DNA from: Onthophagus taurus
Taxonomy: Eukaryota > Arthropoda > Insecta > Coleoptera > Scarabaeidae
Reading direction: 5' to 3'
DNA length: 64,000 bases
Assembly: GCF_036711975.1 (NCBI RefSeq)
Contig: NC_091970.1
Location: 6,083,501-6,147,500 of the forward strand
In this document: piece by piece, positions 13,040 to 24,100 of the stretch
How positions within the stretch are numbered: position 1 is the first letter of the stretch
Layout: each line of letters opens with the position of its first letter
Made by a program: the position numbers and the translations under genes
Notes under the pieces: generated by a model
The model's input: the letters and a program-made list of their open reading frames with translations, nothing else
The model's database searches: none
Told to the model about the DNA's origin: nothing

Positions 13040-16000
13040 TTAATCAAAATCCTTTTTTCCAAATTCATTTTTAATCCACGGATAAACTTCCGGGCAATCC
13101 TCGCAAGTATACATTAATTTCTCCTCTTGAAATATGGAACTGAAAACTTTACAAACGTTCGGTTTGTCGCAGACCATTTCCGAATACTTCTTCAATCGTT
13201 CCATGTCGACGTCGTCGTCGCAATTCCATACATCGCTCGTTTTCAATTTCGAGAGCGGAAGAGGATTCCGAATCCATTCAACTGCCTCGGAATTAGTCAG
13301 GAACCACACGTCCTGATACACCATCATGTTCTCAATGAATTTCTATAAACGAAAATGCAAAATCGACTAAAAAGATGAAATTAAATCTTTTTTAATTACT
13401 TACTTGAATAGCAATCAAATTATTTTCGTTCCGAAACCAATCCGATTTAAAATGAATCCCGAACGGTGCCCTATTCGTTAAATAATGCCGGTTAAAATTG
13501 GTTATTAAAATTTTATAAAGATCCAAATCTTTCGAACAATCGTTTATGTACGTACAAGTCGTTTTATTAACGATGAATTTATTTAAAATAATTTCCCAAA
13601 CTCCCGGGTACGATCTTAATGGGCAATTTTGATTATTAGAGCAGTTATGGGGGATTTTAAATTGTAAGGTGTAAGGCCATAACGGTGGATCTTGAAATGG
13701 GGCGATAATAGAGTTATCGTATAACAACCCGAACTCTTTCATCATTAAAAACTGTTTTTCTCCTCCTATTTTTAAATGAGGCACTCTCATCCCGAGAAGA
13801 TTTTTTGCGCGAATTTTCGAAAATTTATTTAACATGTTTGCCTGGCCGATTATTTCGTCGAAATAATCAATTAATGAGGCGTTATTGGACCACCAATTTT
13901 TTGAATTTTTATTTCTAAAACATCAATCATTTAATTAATTTATTAATTATTGAGTAAAATCTCGATATAACTGACTAATCCGGGGAGGGGAGCCAAAAGT
14001 TATATAACAAATCATTAACTCGGTTTTCTTTTACAATGAACACATTGTTTCGAAGCCGAAGCAGCTGTGCTGCTGAGGCAGTAGAATATACATCAATTTA
14101 AAAAGATATTGAATCTATTGTTGAAGTTACAAGTGGTAATTAGTTGCCGAAGCAGCTATGCTGCTGAGGCAGTAGAATATACATCAAATTAATAAATATT
14201 GCTTTCAGAAGATAAACTTGGCTACCAAAAGACTACATACTGCTTCAAAATTCTAAATATTGCTTCCAATAGACTAACACTAATACCAAAAGATTAGATA
14301 CTGCTCCAGAATACTAAATATTGCTTCCAGTAGCTTAACACGAATATCAAAAGATTAGATAATGCCCCAGAAGACTAAATATTGATTCTAGAAACCTAAA
14401 TATTTCTTTCAGAAGACTAAAACTGATCTAAGAACCTAAATACGGCGTCTAGAAGACTAAATACTGCTTTCAGAAGACAAACTTGGTTACCAAAAGACTA
14501 CATACTGCTTCAAAAGAGTAAATATTGCTTCCGATAGACTAACACTAATAGCAAAAGATTAGATACTGCTCCAGAAGACTAAATATTGCTTCCAGTAGCT
14601 TAACACGAATACCAAACGATTAGATAATGCCCCAGAAGACTAAATATTGATTCTAGAAACTTAAATATTTCATTCAGAAGACTAAAACTGATCTAAGAAC
14701 CTAAATACGGCGTCTAGAAGACTAAATACTGCTTCCAGAATACTAAATATTGTTTCCAGAAAACAAACTTGGTTACCAAAAGACTACATACTGCTTCAAA
14801 AGAGTAAATATTGCTTTCAGAAGATTAACACTGGTCTAGGAACGGAGATACGGCGTCTAGAAGAATAAATATTGCTTCCAGAATACTAAATATTGTTTTC
14901 AGAAAACTAACACTGGTCTACGAACCTAAATACGGCGTTTAAAAGAATAAATATTGCTTCCAGAATACTAAATATTCCTTTCAGAAGACAAACTTGGCAA
15001 CCAAAACACTATATACTGCTCCAGAAGACTAAATATTGCTTCTAGAAACCTAAATATTGCTTTTAGAAGACTAATACTGATCTAGGAACCTAAATACGGT
15101 GTCTAGAAGAATAAATATTGCTTCCAGAATACTAAATATTCCTTTCAGAAGACAAACGTGGCTACCAAAAGACTGGATACTGCTCCAGAAGACCAAAAAT
15201 TGCTTTTAGAAACCTAAATATTGCTTTTAGAAGAGTAACACTGATCTAGGAACCTAAATACGGTGTCTAGAAGAATAAATATTGCTTCCAGAATACTAAA
15301 TATTCCTTTCAGAAGACAAACTTGGCTACCAAAAGACTGGATACTGCTCCAGAAGACTAAATATTGCTTCTAGAAACCTAAATATTGCTTTTAGAAAACT
15401 AACACTGATCTAGGAACCTAAATAAGGTGTCTAGAAGAATAAATATTGCTTCCAGAATACTAAATATTCCTTTCAGAAGACAAACTTGGCTACCAAAAGA
15501 CAGGATACTACTCCAGAAGACTCAACATTGCTTCTAGAAATCTAAATATTGCTTTCAGAAGGCTAACACTGCTCTAGGAACCTAAATACGGTGTCTAGAA
15601 GAATAAATATTGCTTCCAGAATACTAAATATTCCTTTCAGAAGACAAACTTGGCAACCAAAAGACAGGATACTGCTCCAGAAGACTAAGTATTGCTTCTA
15701 GAAACCTAAATATTGCTTTTAGAAGACTAACACTGATCTAGGAACCTAAATACGGGGTCTAGAAGAATAAATATTGCTTCCAGAATACTAAATATTCCTT
15801 TTAGAAGACAAACTTGGCAACCAAAAGACTGGATACTGCTCCAGAAGACAAAATATTGCTTCTAGAAATCTAAATATTGCTTTCAGAAGGCTAACACTGG
15901 TCTAGGAACCTAAATACGGTGTCTAGAAAAATAAATATTGCTTCCAGAATACTAAATATTCCTTTCAGAAGACAAACTTGGCAACCAAAAGACAGGATAC

Positions 16001-19000
16001 TGCTCCAGAAGACTAAGTATTGCTTCTAGAAACCTAAATATTGCTTTCAGAAGGCTAACACTGGTCTAGGAACCTAAATACGGTGTCTAGAAGAATAAAT
16101 ATTGCTTCCAGTATACTAAATATTCCTTTCAGAAAACAAACTTGGCAACCAAAAGACTGGATACTGCTCCAGAAAACTAAATATTGCTTCTAGAAACCTA
16201 AATATTGCTTTTAGAAGACTAACACTGATCTAGGAACCTAAATACGGTGTCTAGAAGAATAAATATTGCTTCCAGTATACTAAATATTCCTTTCAGAAAA
16301 CAAACTTGGCAACCAAAAGACTGGATACTGCTCCAGAAGACAAAATATTGCTTCTAGAAATCTAAATATTGCTTTCAGAAGGCTAACACTGGTCTAGGAA
16401 CCTAAATACGGTGTCTAGAAGAATAAATATTGCTTCCAGAATACTAAATATTCCTTTCAGAAGACAAACTTGGCTACCAAACGACTGGATACTGCTCCAG
16501 AAGACTAAATATTGCTTCTAGAAACCTAAATATTGCTTTTAGAAAACTAACACTGATCTAGGAACCTAAATAAGGTGTCTAGAAGAATAAATATTGCTTC
16601 CAGAATACTAAATATTTCTTTCAGAACACAAACTTGGCAACCAAAAGACTGGACACTGCTCCAGAATACTAAATATTCCTTTCAGAAGACAAACTTGGCA
16701 ACCAAAAGACAGGATACTGCTCCAGAAGACTAAATATTGCTTCTAGAAACCTAAATATTGGTTTTAGAAGACTAACACTGGTCTAGGAACCTAAATACGG
16801 TGTCTAGAAAAATAAATATTGCTTCCAGAATACTAAATATTCCTTTCAGAAGACAAACTTGGCAACCAAAAGACTGGATACTGCTCCAGAAGACTAAATA
16901 TTGCTTCTAGAAACCTAAATATTGCTTTTAGAAGACTAACACTGATCTAGGAACCTAAATACACGTCTAGAAGAATAAATATTGCTTCCAGAATACTAAA
17001 TATTCCTTTTAGAAGACAAACTTGGCTACCAAAGACTGGACACTGCTCCAGAAGACTAAATATTGCTTCTAGAAACCTAAATATTGCTTTTAGAAGACTA
17101 ACACTTATCTAGGAACCTAAATACGGTGTCTAGAAGAATAAATATTGCTTCCAGAATACTAAATATTCCTTTTAGAAGACAAACTTGGCTACCAAAAGAC
17201 TGGATACTGCTCCAGAAGACTAAATATTGCTTCCAGAATACTAAATATTCCTTTCAGAAGACAAACTTGGCAACCAAAACACTAGATACTGCTCCAGAAG
17301 ACTAAATATTGCTTCTAGAAACCTAAATATTGCTTTTAGAAGACTAACACTGATCTAGGAACCTAAATACGGTGTCTAGAAGAATATATATTGCTTCCAG
17401 AATACTAAATATTCGCCTTCGGAGATCGTAAATCACACTCAGGCAATCGATGTCTCCTCCGGTAGGTCCATCGCATCGTTCTAAACTTGTTTCGCACTGA
17501 TAAATCCGAATGTTTCTTAGTTTCTAGTTGAGATTTTTTTAAATTTTGCAATTTTCGAACGTATCCTACTTCAAATTAATTCCTTTTATTAAGACTAAAG
17601 CTAACACTAGGACTAGAATTAACACTTGACTTAGAACTAGAAACGTTATATCCGAAATCCGTTCTAACGTGGTCCGTTATATCGAGATTTTACTATATTA
17701 ATTAATTACGTTATTGAATTTAAAGCAATTTCATGTCCATAATTCCATAAAAGTTGAGTTTGATAATAATTATTGTTAAAATGATTAACAAAAAAAGTTG
17801 CTTTAATTGGGCACCCATTTGGGTTTAAAATATCCTGGTGGAACAAAGTTTTCGTGTACAAATCGAAATTGTCGTGATTAATTGGTCCTTCGAATGTGAT
17901 TAAGATGATTTGCGGTACTTCTTGTGGTGGGAGATTCCCGGGGATTTTCGTACCTAAAAGTAAAATAAAAAATAAATTTTCGTTCTTTGTCTATTTGAAA
18001 ATCGATTCGGTCCGCGTCGTATAACTCGACCGTGTGGACATCATGCGACGTAAACCTATCCATTTGGACACATTAACGTCCAATGTTACTCCATCAATAA
18101 CCTTTTCACGAACATTATCGGGTTCTCATTCGGTTCATTACGCTTTTCGATTATTCGTCACCGGTTTAAATGAATTATGGTTCAATGAAATTTATAACTT
18201 TTTTTACCCACCATCAATTGAACAGAAACATCCGGGTAATTTGCAATCTTCGTTACAAAGTTTCGCCAAAAATTTATCTTTAATTAAATCACAATCAATC
18301 TCATCGCTCGAATCGATACAATCAATCGAACCGTCGCAGAAATAATCGTCTGGAATGCAAGTTCCATTTTTGCAACTTAAATAGTTATCTTCGCAATTAA
18401 ATATGTTTGGTTTTTGGATTACTTCTTCTAAAACAAAAGAATTAATATAATATTATTTAATTATTTTTTGATTAAATACCTGAAATTAATTGGCAATTTT
18501 CCACGTTTTTTGAAACATCACATATTTGTTTTTCAACATCGAAAACTAACCCAGAACTGCATCGAAACTCGAAAACTTCCCCTTCTAAGCACAAAAAGTA
18601 CATTGAACATTCATCTTCGCTTTTAACGTATCCTAAAGAAGTTTCCGGGTTTCTATAAAAACGTCCATTTTCCAAGCAGGGAATTATTCCAATTTGGGTC
18701 GCCTCTAGAATTAATAAAGTAAATCTAATCAATCATTTCTAACATTATTAATAATCAACAATTCTTCACACTTTCAAAAAATAATTAAAAAAAGAAGAAG
18801 AAACATGTAATAACTTTAACTTGACTTTCTCTTACTCGTTTTTATTTCCTTCTAAAGAGACTAGTTTGTTTTTATTCGTTTAAGTATTAAGAAATGAAAG
18901 TATTAAGCAGGAAGTGATCGAAAGAAAGAAAGCACAAGTGAAATTAGTATCAAGCTGACACAGTTTTGTTGCTCTTGGCCGATTTAAATGATTTCATTTC

Positions 19001-20080
19001 GTTTAATTTCTTCTCAATTGATGACCTCAAAAATTTTCTTCTAAAGAGAGTTTCACTTTAAAAGTTTTTGATGGCCAAAACAAAAATTAAGGACTAGAAA
19101 TATTAAATTTAACGCTTTATCTTGATTTTTGTGGTTGAAGCATCAAAATTTACTCAAATATAAATGAAATGACATTTTTAATTCAAATTCTGACTTAATA
19201 ATTTAAACGTCAAATGTGACATTTAATTTTGACAGTTCATTAAATTATTAATTTTATTTAATTTATAAGATTAACAAATTTTTATTAGAAATTTATAACA
19301 TTAAAAACCATCAAAAATTATATATATCATATTAAACGTTAATATTAGATATAAATTTAAATTAATTACCCTTGAAGATTGTTCGTTATCAGCAACATTT
19401 TAAGTAAAAACATCACAACTAAATCATTTACTGTTTATAATCCAATAATAATTAATAAAACCGATTTAATTTAAGAAATTAACTTCAACAACTCAAACGT
19501 AACGTTCGAAAATTCACAATAATGACATAACCTTAAACTGTCACAAATTAGTAACCTAATATTAAAATGTAATATAAAATTGGATTTATTAAATTAAACT
19601 TGTAATTAAGTTTAATAAAACAAATTGAAATTATTTATTATTAGAAATTAAAGTAAAAACACTTCAAAAGTGATATTGTTGAAATAAGTTTATTTATTTA
19701 AAGTTGGTATTGGAAAAATTTTAAATTCAAATTTTAATCGGAAAAATAAAAAATTAGAAATTGTTTACCTTTTTTTTATTTACCAAGATTAGTTACTAAA
19801 AATAACATTTTTAGTATAAATTATTCATAAAATATGATTTTAATACAATTCAATGTGAAGTGTGAAATATTAAACATTATCGTAGGAAATGTCAAATTTG
19901 ACGTTTAACCTTAAATTAATAGAAACGTCACATTTAATTAATATTTTATGTTCTAATTAACTTAAATATGTCTTATTTATTACTTTTTCATTTTTAGGAT
20001 AGAAACATTTACTTACCTATTATCGTAAATAATAAAATAATTTTGTAAACGCGACCAACACATTTGTGAACACTGTACAT
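13040..20080 (-). CDS. Chitin deacetylase-like protein with CBM14 and LDLa domains; catalytic ligands substituted
   Basis: Complete six-exon model, 520 residues: 20017-20080, 18480-18704, 18212-18427, 17710-17953, 13404-13914, 13040-13342; all phases agree. Residues 1-21 form a signal peptide (MYSVHKCVGRVYKIILLFTI). A CBM14 chitin-binding domain follows (Cys-rich, 29-90), then an LDL-receptor class A domain (CKNGTCIPDDYFCDGSIDC, about 105-140), then a CE4 polysaccharide deacetylase domain (about 160-460). This order matches insect CDA groups I/II, secreted proteins that organise cuticle and tracheal chitin. Unusually, motif 1 reads TFEGPIN (188-194) where active enzymes have TFDDA, motif 2 reads NSITN (247-251) instead of HSxxH, and the motif 5 region reads HFK for HFH. 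Deacetylase activity therefore looks lost; this is inference. The start is set by the signal peptide and a perfect donor after it. Confidence 0.88.
14050..14180 (+). repeat. Two copies of a stem-loop repeat
   Basis: GCCGAAGCAGCTGTGCTGCT at about 14055 and a variant with TAT loop at about 14143 are each followed by GAGGCAGTAGAATATACATC. The core AGCAGC-TGT-GCTGCT is a perfect 6-bp inverted repeat. The frame GCCGA...GAGGC is shared with the 86-bp array in the SPATA20 intron. Confidence 0.7.
14200..17412. repeat. 164-bp higher-order repeat built of eight ~20-bp subunits
   Basis: A basic unit such as AGAAGACTAAATATTGCTTC (19-22 bp) is repeated throughout. From about 15000 onward eight diverged subunits (20, 21, 20, 20, 21, 21, 19, 22 bp) form a strict 164-bp higher unit; anchors (GGTGTCTAG) fall at 15098, 15262, 15426 and 15590. 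The left part (14200-15000) is older and less regular. Some units are partial, for example near 16660 and 17220. No coding potential. Confidence 0.95.
18705..20016 (-). other. First intron of the chitin deacetylase-like gene
   Basis: The 1.3-kb AT-rich intron runs from donor G|GTAAGT (20016) to acceptor TTCTAG (18705). It holds many TGACGTTT/TTGACA-type short motifs shared with other intergenic DNA here, but no gene or defined element was recognised. Confidence 0.6.
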
Positions 20081-20500
20081 GGCACAGTCAAGTCCGCACT
20101 ATCACGTGGTTTCTTTAAACTTTCCCGTCAAGGCGGGATTCAAGATAAAATTGTACGATTTCTATTCTTCGGCGTGTCACAACAGCGACAATTTTCCAAC
20201 CAGACGCGGATTTAAGACAATTTTCTTTTTCCTTGCACAAAGCTAAGACAATAATCGTTTTTAATCCCATTCTGAATGAGTTTCTTCCTTTTTTGATTTA
20301 ATTGTGTGAGAAATGAAGAAAAAACTTTCTTTTTTCACAATAAAAACTTCTATAGAAACCAAAATCATCAAGTTTGACAAATAAAAAAATTCTCAGGTTA
20401 AATTATCATCAAAAATTTTCATTCACTCAATTCCGATTAAAAATTATTCATCAAAATTGAGAACATAGGTGTTGTAATAACCGCTTTGGAGTTCATTAAC
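20081..20500. promoter_or_regulatory. Divergent promoter region: chitin deacetylase-like gene / unknown gene
   Basis: Only 420 bp separate the start codons of two genes pointing away from each other. Both promoters must lie here if the two start exons are right. No clear TATA box was picked out; GC-richer DNA is near 20130-20220. Confidence 0.45.
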
Positions 20501-21038
20501 ATGACCCCACAAAACGTTTACAAGTAATTCGTTAAAATAACGTTTAAACTTGGTTTAATTTTTATCTTTTAGAGTTGCAAAAAATTTTTATAAAAAACTA
20601 ACCGACGTTTTCACCTTTACGACCCCGGCGAAATCAAATCGAATCCAAAACAAAGGATTTTCAACGAGAAAACACAAAAAATTTCGTAACCGCATCAAAA
20701 AAATCTACAAAAATAAATTAAAAACCATCGAAGAACACTCAATACGCGAAGCTTTAGATTCTTTGGAAGTTTTTATAAAAAAAAGTCAACATCAATTGGA
20801 ATTTTCTATTAGCGATCAAATTTTAGGGGGGAAATTACTGAATAGGAAACTAGAAATTACAAGTTTTAGGTCAAACTTTGACCTCACATCCAAGAAACCG
20901 CAAGAGTACAGTAAAGTTTGGGACTTCCGTGCCTTTAGAGATAACGGTAAAGTCGAGGGACAAGAATTGGCCAAAACGATCGAACACCATCACCATACCA
21001 AACTCCTAACCGATGTTAAACTGATGACGAGCGTTTAA
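20501..21038 (+). CDS. Unknown basic protein, 162 residues
   Basis: Two exons: 20501-20523 and 20573-21038, separated by a 49-bp intron (AA|GTAATT...TTTTAG). The protein starts MTPQNVYKVAKNFYKKL, is strongly basic over residues 30-60 (TRKHKKFRNRIKKIYKNK), then has a region predicted to be helical (about 62-80) and a C-terminal part with HHHH. No signal peptide or membrane segment was seen. The family was not recognised. The short intron with matching phase and the AATAAA at 21148 support a real gene. Its 3' end overlaps or abuts the 3' end of calypso (stop at 21158). Confidence 0.6.
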
Positions 21039-21147
21039 TTTCGTGTCAAAAAGTATTTCGATTCAAATCTATCAAAATGTCAAAAAATTATGAGGTTAAA
21101 AATTTTTACTTAAATTAATTATTGTAAATTATATTAAAATCATTTCG

Positions 21148-21153
21148 AATAAA
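21148..21153 (+). terminator. Poly(A) signal of the unknown small gene
   Basis: AATAAA, 110 bp after the stop and 5 bp before the calypso stop codon on the other strand, so the transcripts probably overlap. Confidence 0.5.
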
Positions 21154-21157
21154 AAGT

Positions 21158-24100
21158 TCATCTTCGTTTCTTAACTTTAGCCCTTCCTTTCTTTCTTCGC
21201 CCGTGATCTTTTTTTCGTGTTGATTTCGTCGATTTCGGCGCGGGAACAGCGTTGGGACGCTTCGTGATCAAATGTTGCTCGACTAAATCAGCCAATTTAC
21301 CTTGTTCGGCTAACATAGATAAAAAGGTACAAATAAATTCATCGTAATTGTACGTTCTTCGACAATCATCAATCTAAAACAATCAATTAATAATAATCAA
21401 AACAATAAGTTAACTAAAATCAAATCAAATTACGAATTAATTCAAGAATCATCATGTGGCTTCAAAATCAATAACTTTTTTTTATTGACGAGAAATTACT
21501 CGTTACAAATAAAAAAAAGTGTGGAAAAGTGTAAAATTTACCGAAAAATCACTTTTAAGTTTCAACGTGACTAATTCTAGGTCTTGTGTTAGTTCTAGTG
21601 GTAGTGCTAGTGTAAAACTAGAACTAACACAAGACTTAGAACTAGAATCATTCGGGATTAGCCGTCTTGAGAGACGTGCGGCTAAACCCGAAAGTTTTCC
21701 ATTGGTAAAGTGCAAAAAGTTGTTTTTTATTTCAATTTACTAGAATGGTAAGCAAACAGAATCAAAACAGAACTAGAATAATTTCAAGTTCTAGGTCTAA
21801 TGTTACTTTTAGTGACAGTGCTAAGGAGCGCTAGTTTGCATAAGATAGAACTAGAACCACTAAAACTAGAACTAGAAACCTTAGTTAGTTAGATGTTACA
21901 GTCGCTACAGCTTCAACAGGTAAAATTCTTCATTTACATAAATATTCAGTGAATTTGACTTAAGATGCAATATACAATTTATTTTTTTTTAATTTTTTTT
22001 ATTTTAAATAAATTTTTGAATAAAGTTTAAACGTCAATGTGACACAAATTCAATGTCACCAACTGTAACCAACTTCACAACAATTTGTCAAAATTAAATG
22101 TCAATTTTATGAAACGTCATGTTTTTTTTTTACGAAAATTAATGATTAATAATAATTAATAATTATTAAGTAATAAGTAAAAAGATATAGTCAGGTAAAA
22201 TGTACATTTTTCTAGTTTAATGACAAGTAATAGGATATGTATTTTGTTTTTTGTGTTGTTCATTAATTAGACAAAATTGTTGCTATAGTAGACGCCACGA
22301 CAGCTGGCAGTAAATCATCGTTTTCCGCTCTTAGAAATGCCATACGTAGTAAATTAAAATTCACAAACCGCTAGAGAGTAATGTGTGTTAGAAAGAGATA
22401 GCATTAGTTTAATATGTCTGCTGTACAATTCAAATAGCCACGTCGAAAAAGTACGTCTGTTCTTCTAAGGGATGTCACTCTATAATTATAATACACTATA
22501 TTGTCATGAATCTGTTAGTGTCTTAACAAGCCGAAAATGAAATAAATTAATAATTAATGAATAAATTATGAACCATTGTTTAAAAAAACTTACTTAATCC
22601 CTTGTGACCTGTAAATAACCTTTTAAAGTATTTGTTAAATAAATTAATAATTACATACATTTTATTATAAATTAATATTAACGATTTTTCACTGCCCACC
22701 TCTCCTAAATTTGACAATGTTTGACATATAACCTCCATTACTAACCTAACATACATCTAAATGCATGTGGTGAAATAATCTAAATTGTACGTCCATATCT
22801 TGATTCAAACCATTTTTAAACGTCAAGTCACTGCCGGCACTCGTGGTTTCTACTATAATTATCTAATCAAATGAAATTAATCTGAAAAAATTATTAAAAC
22901 AAAATAAACTGTTTAATTGTTGTTAATTATATACACATTTTATTTTGTCCCAATATATAGTTGGTAATCAACTTGACAGACTTGAATAATTATTTGAAAC
23001 GTCAAAATTTCAAAAAACGTCAATTTAATTTATTTTTTTTAGGACTTTCTGAAGGTTTCACATTAAAAAAACATAAACAAATTCCTTTTTTCATATGATT
23101 TAAGCATAAATTAATTAATTTTTGTAAAAAAAAAACATGACGTTTCATAAAATTGATATTTAATTTTGACAAATTGTTGTGAAGTTGGTTACAGTTGGTG
23201 ACATTGACTTTGTGACACTTTGACGTTTAAACTTTATTCAAAAATTTATTAAAAAAAATAAATTTATCCACCACTACCTTATAATATATGCCTTATAAAT
23301 GAGTTTTCTAAAACGAAAAGGTAGTCATTTTTTACAAAGTGAATAATAGCGGTGAATAATCAGTATTTACGGGTAATCAACTTGATTAATTATTTGAAAC
23401 GTCAAAATTTTAAGAAACGTCATTTTAATCTAATTTTTTAGGATATTGGCATTAAAAAAATGTAAATAAATTCTTTTTTCATATGATTTAAGCATAAATT
23501 AATTAATTTTCGTAAAAAAAAACATGACGCTTCATAAAGTTGACATTTAATTTTGACAAATTGTTGTGAAGTTGGTTACAGTTGGTGACATTTAATTTGT
23601 ATCACTTTGACGTTTAATCTTTATTCAAAAATTTATTAAAAAAAATAAATTTATGGAATCAATTTCAATAGCAGCTATGGTTTCTATGGAAATATATTTT
23701 TGTCTTAATTGAAATTAACCCTATATTTATGTAAATGAAGAATTTTACCTGTTGAAGCTGTAGCGACTGTAAAATCAGGTGGTAACGAAGAAATAATCTT
23801 CTTTAATAAAGACGCACGGCTAAACCCGATACTTTCTAGTTCTAGGTCTAGTGTTAGTTGTAGTACAGTGTATTTATTGATTATCGTACCCGACGTCATC
23901 ATTGCAAGTAGGCAACCAACATCACAGTATAAGTGTTGCAATACGAAAAGTATATTATATTACGCGTATTATAAAATAAATACTGTGATATTGGTTGCAT
24001 ACTTGCAATGATGACTTCGGGTAGGATAATTAATTAACACAGAGTCTATTGAAATTGTTATGCATCAAAAGACTTTCATTTCATCTTTACTTTTAAGTTT

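Larger units (their letters stand above)
13953..17694. mobile_element. Tandem-repeat-filled element with pogo-like inverted ends
   Basis: AGTAAAATCTCGATATAAC at 13953-13971 occurs inverted at 17676-17694, exact over 19 bp. The sequence resembles termini of pogo/Tigger elements (compare the element at 50354-51899). Between the ends lie a 20-bp-based tandem array and no transposase. Target-site TAs are degenerate. The block fills almost the whole fourth intron of the chitin deacetylase-like gene. Confidence 0.65.

Noticed and set aside
14200-17412. CRISPR-like regular repeats
   Set aside because: The 'spacers' are themselves diverged copies of the same 20-bp unit and the context is an insect intron, so it is a minisatellite/higher-order repeat.
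17878-18345. Open frames on both strands at 17878-18063 (-) and 18034-18345 (+)
   Set aside because: They overlap exons 3 and 4 of the chitin deacetylase-like gene in wrong frames or read into its intron.
23705-23941. Small helicase-like gene on the minus strand
   Set aside because: Only the last ~21 codons of PIF1 exon 1 are present and the rest is repeat; it is a captured fragment.
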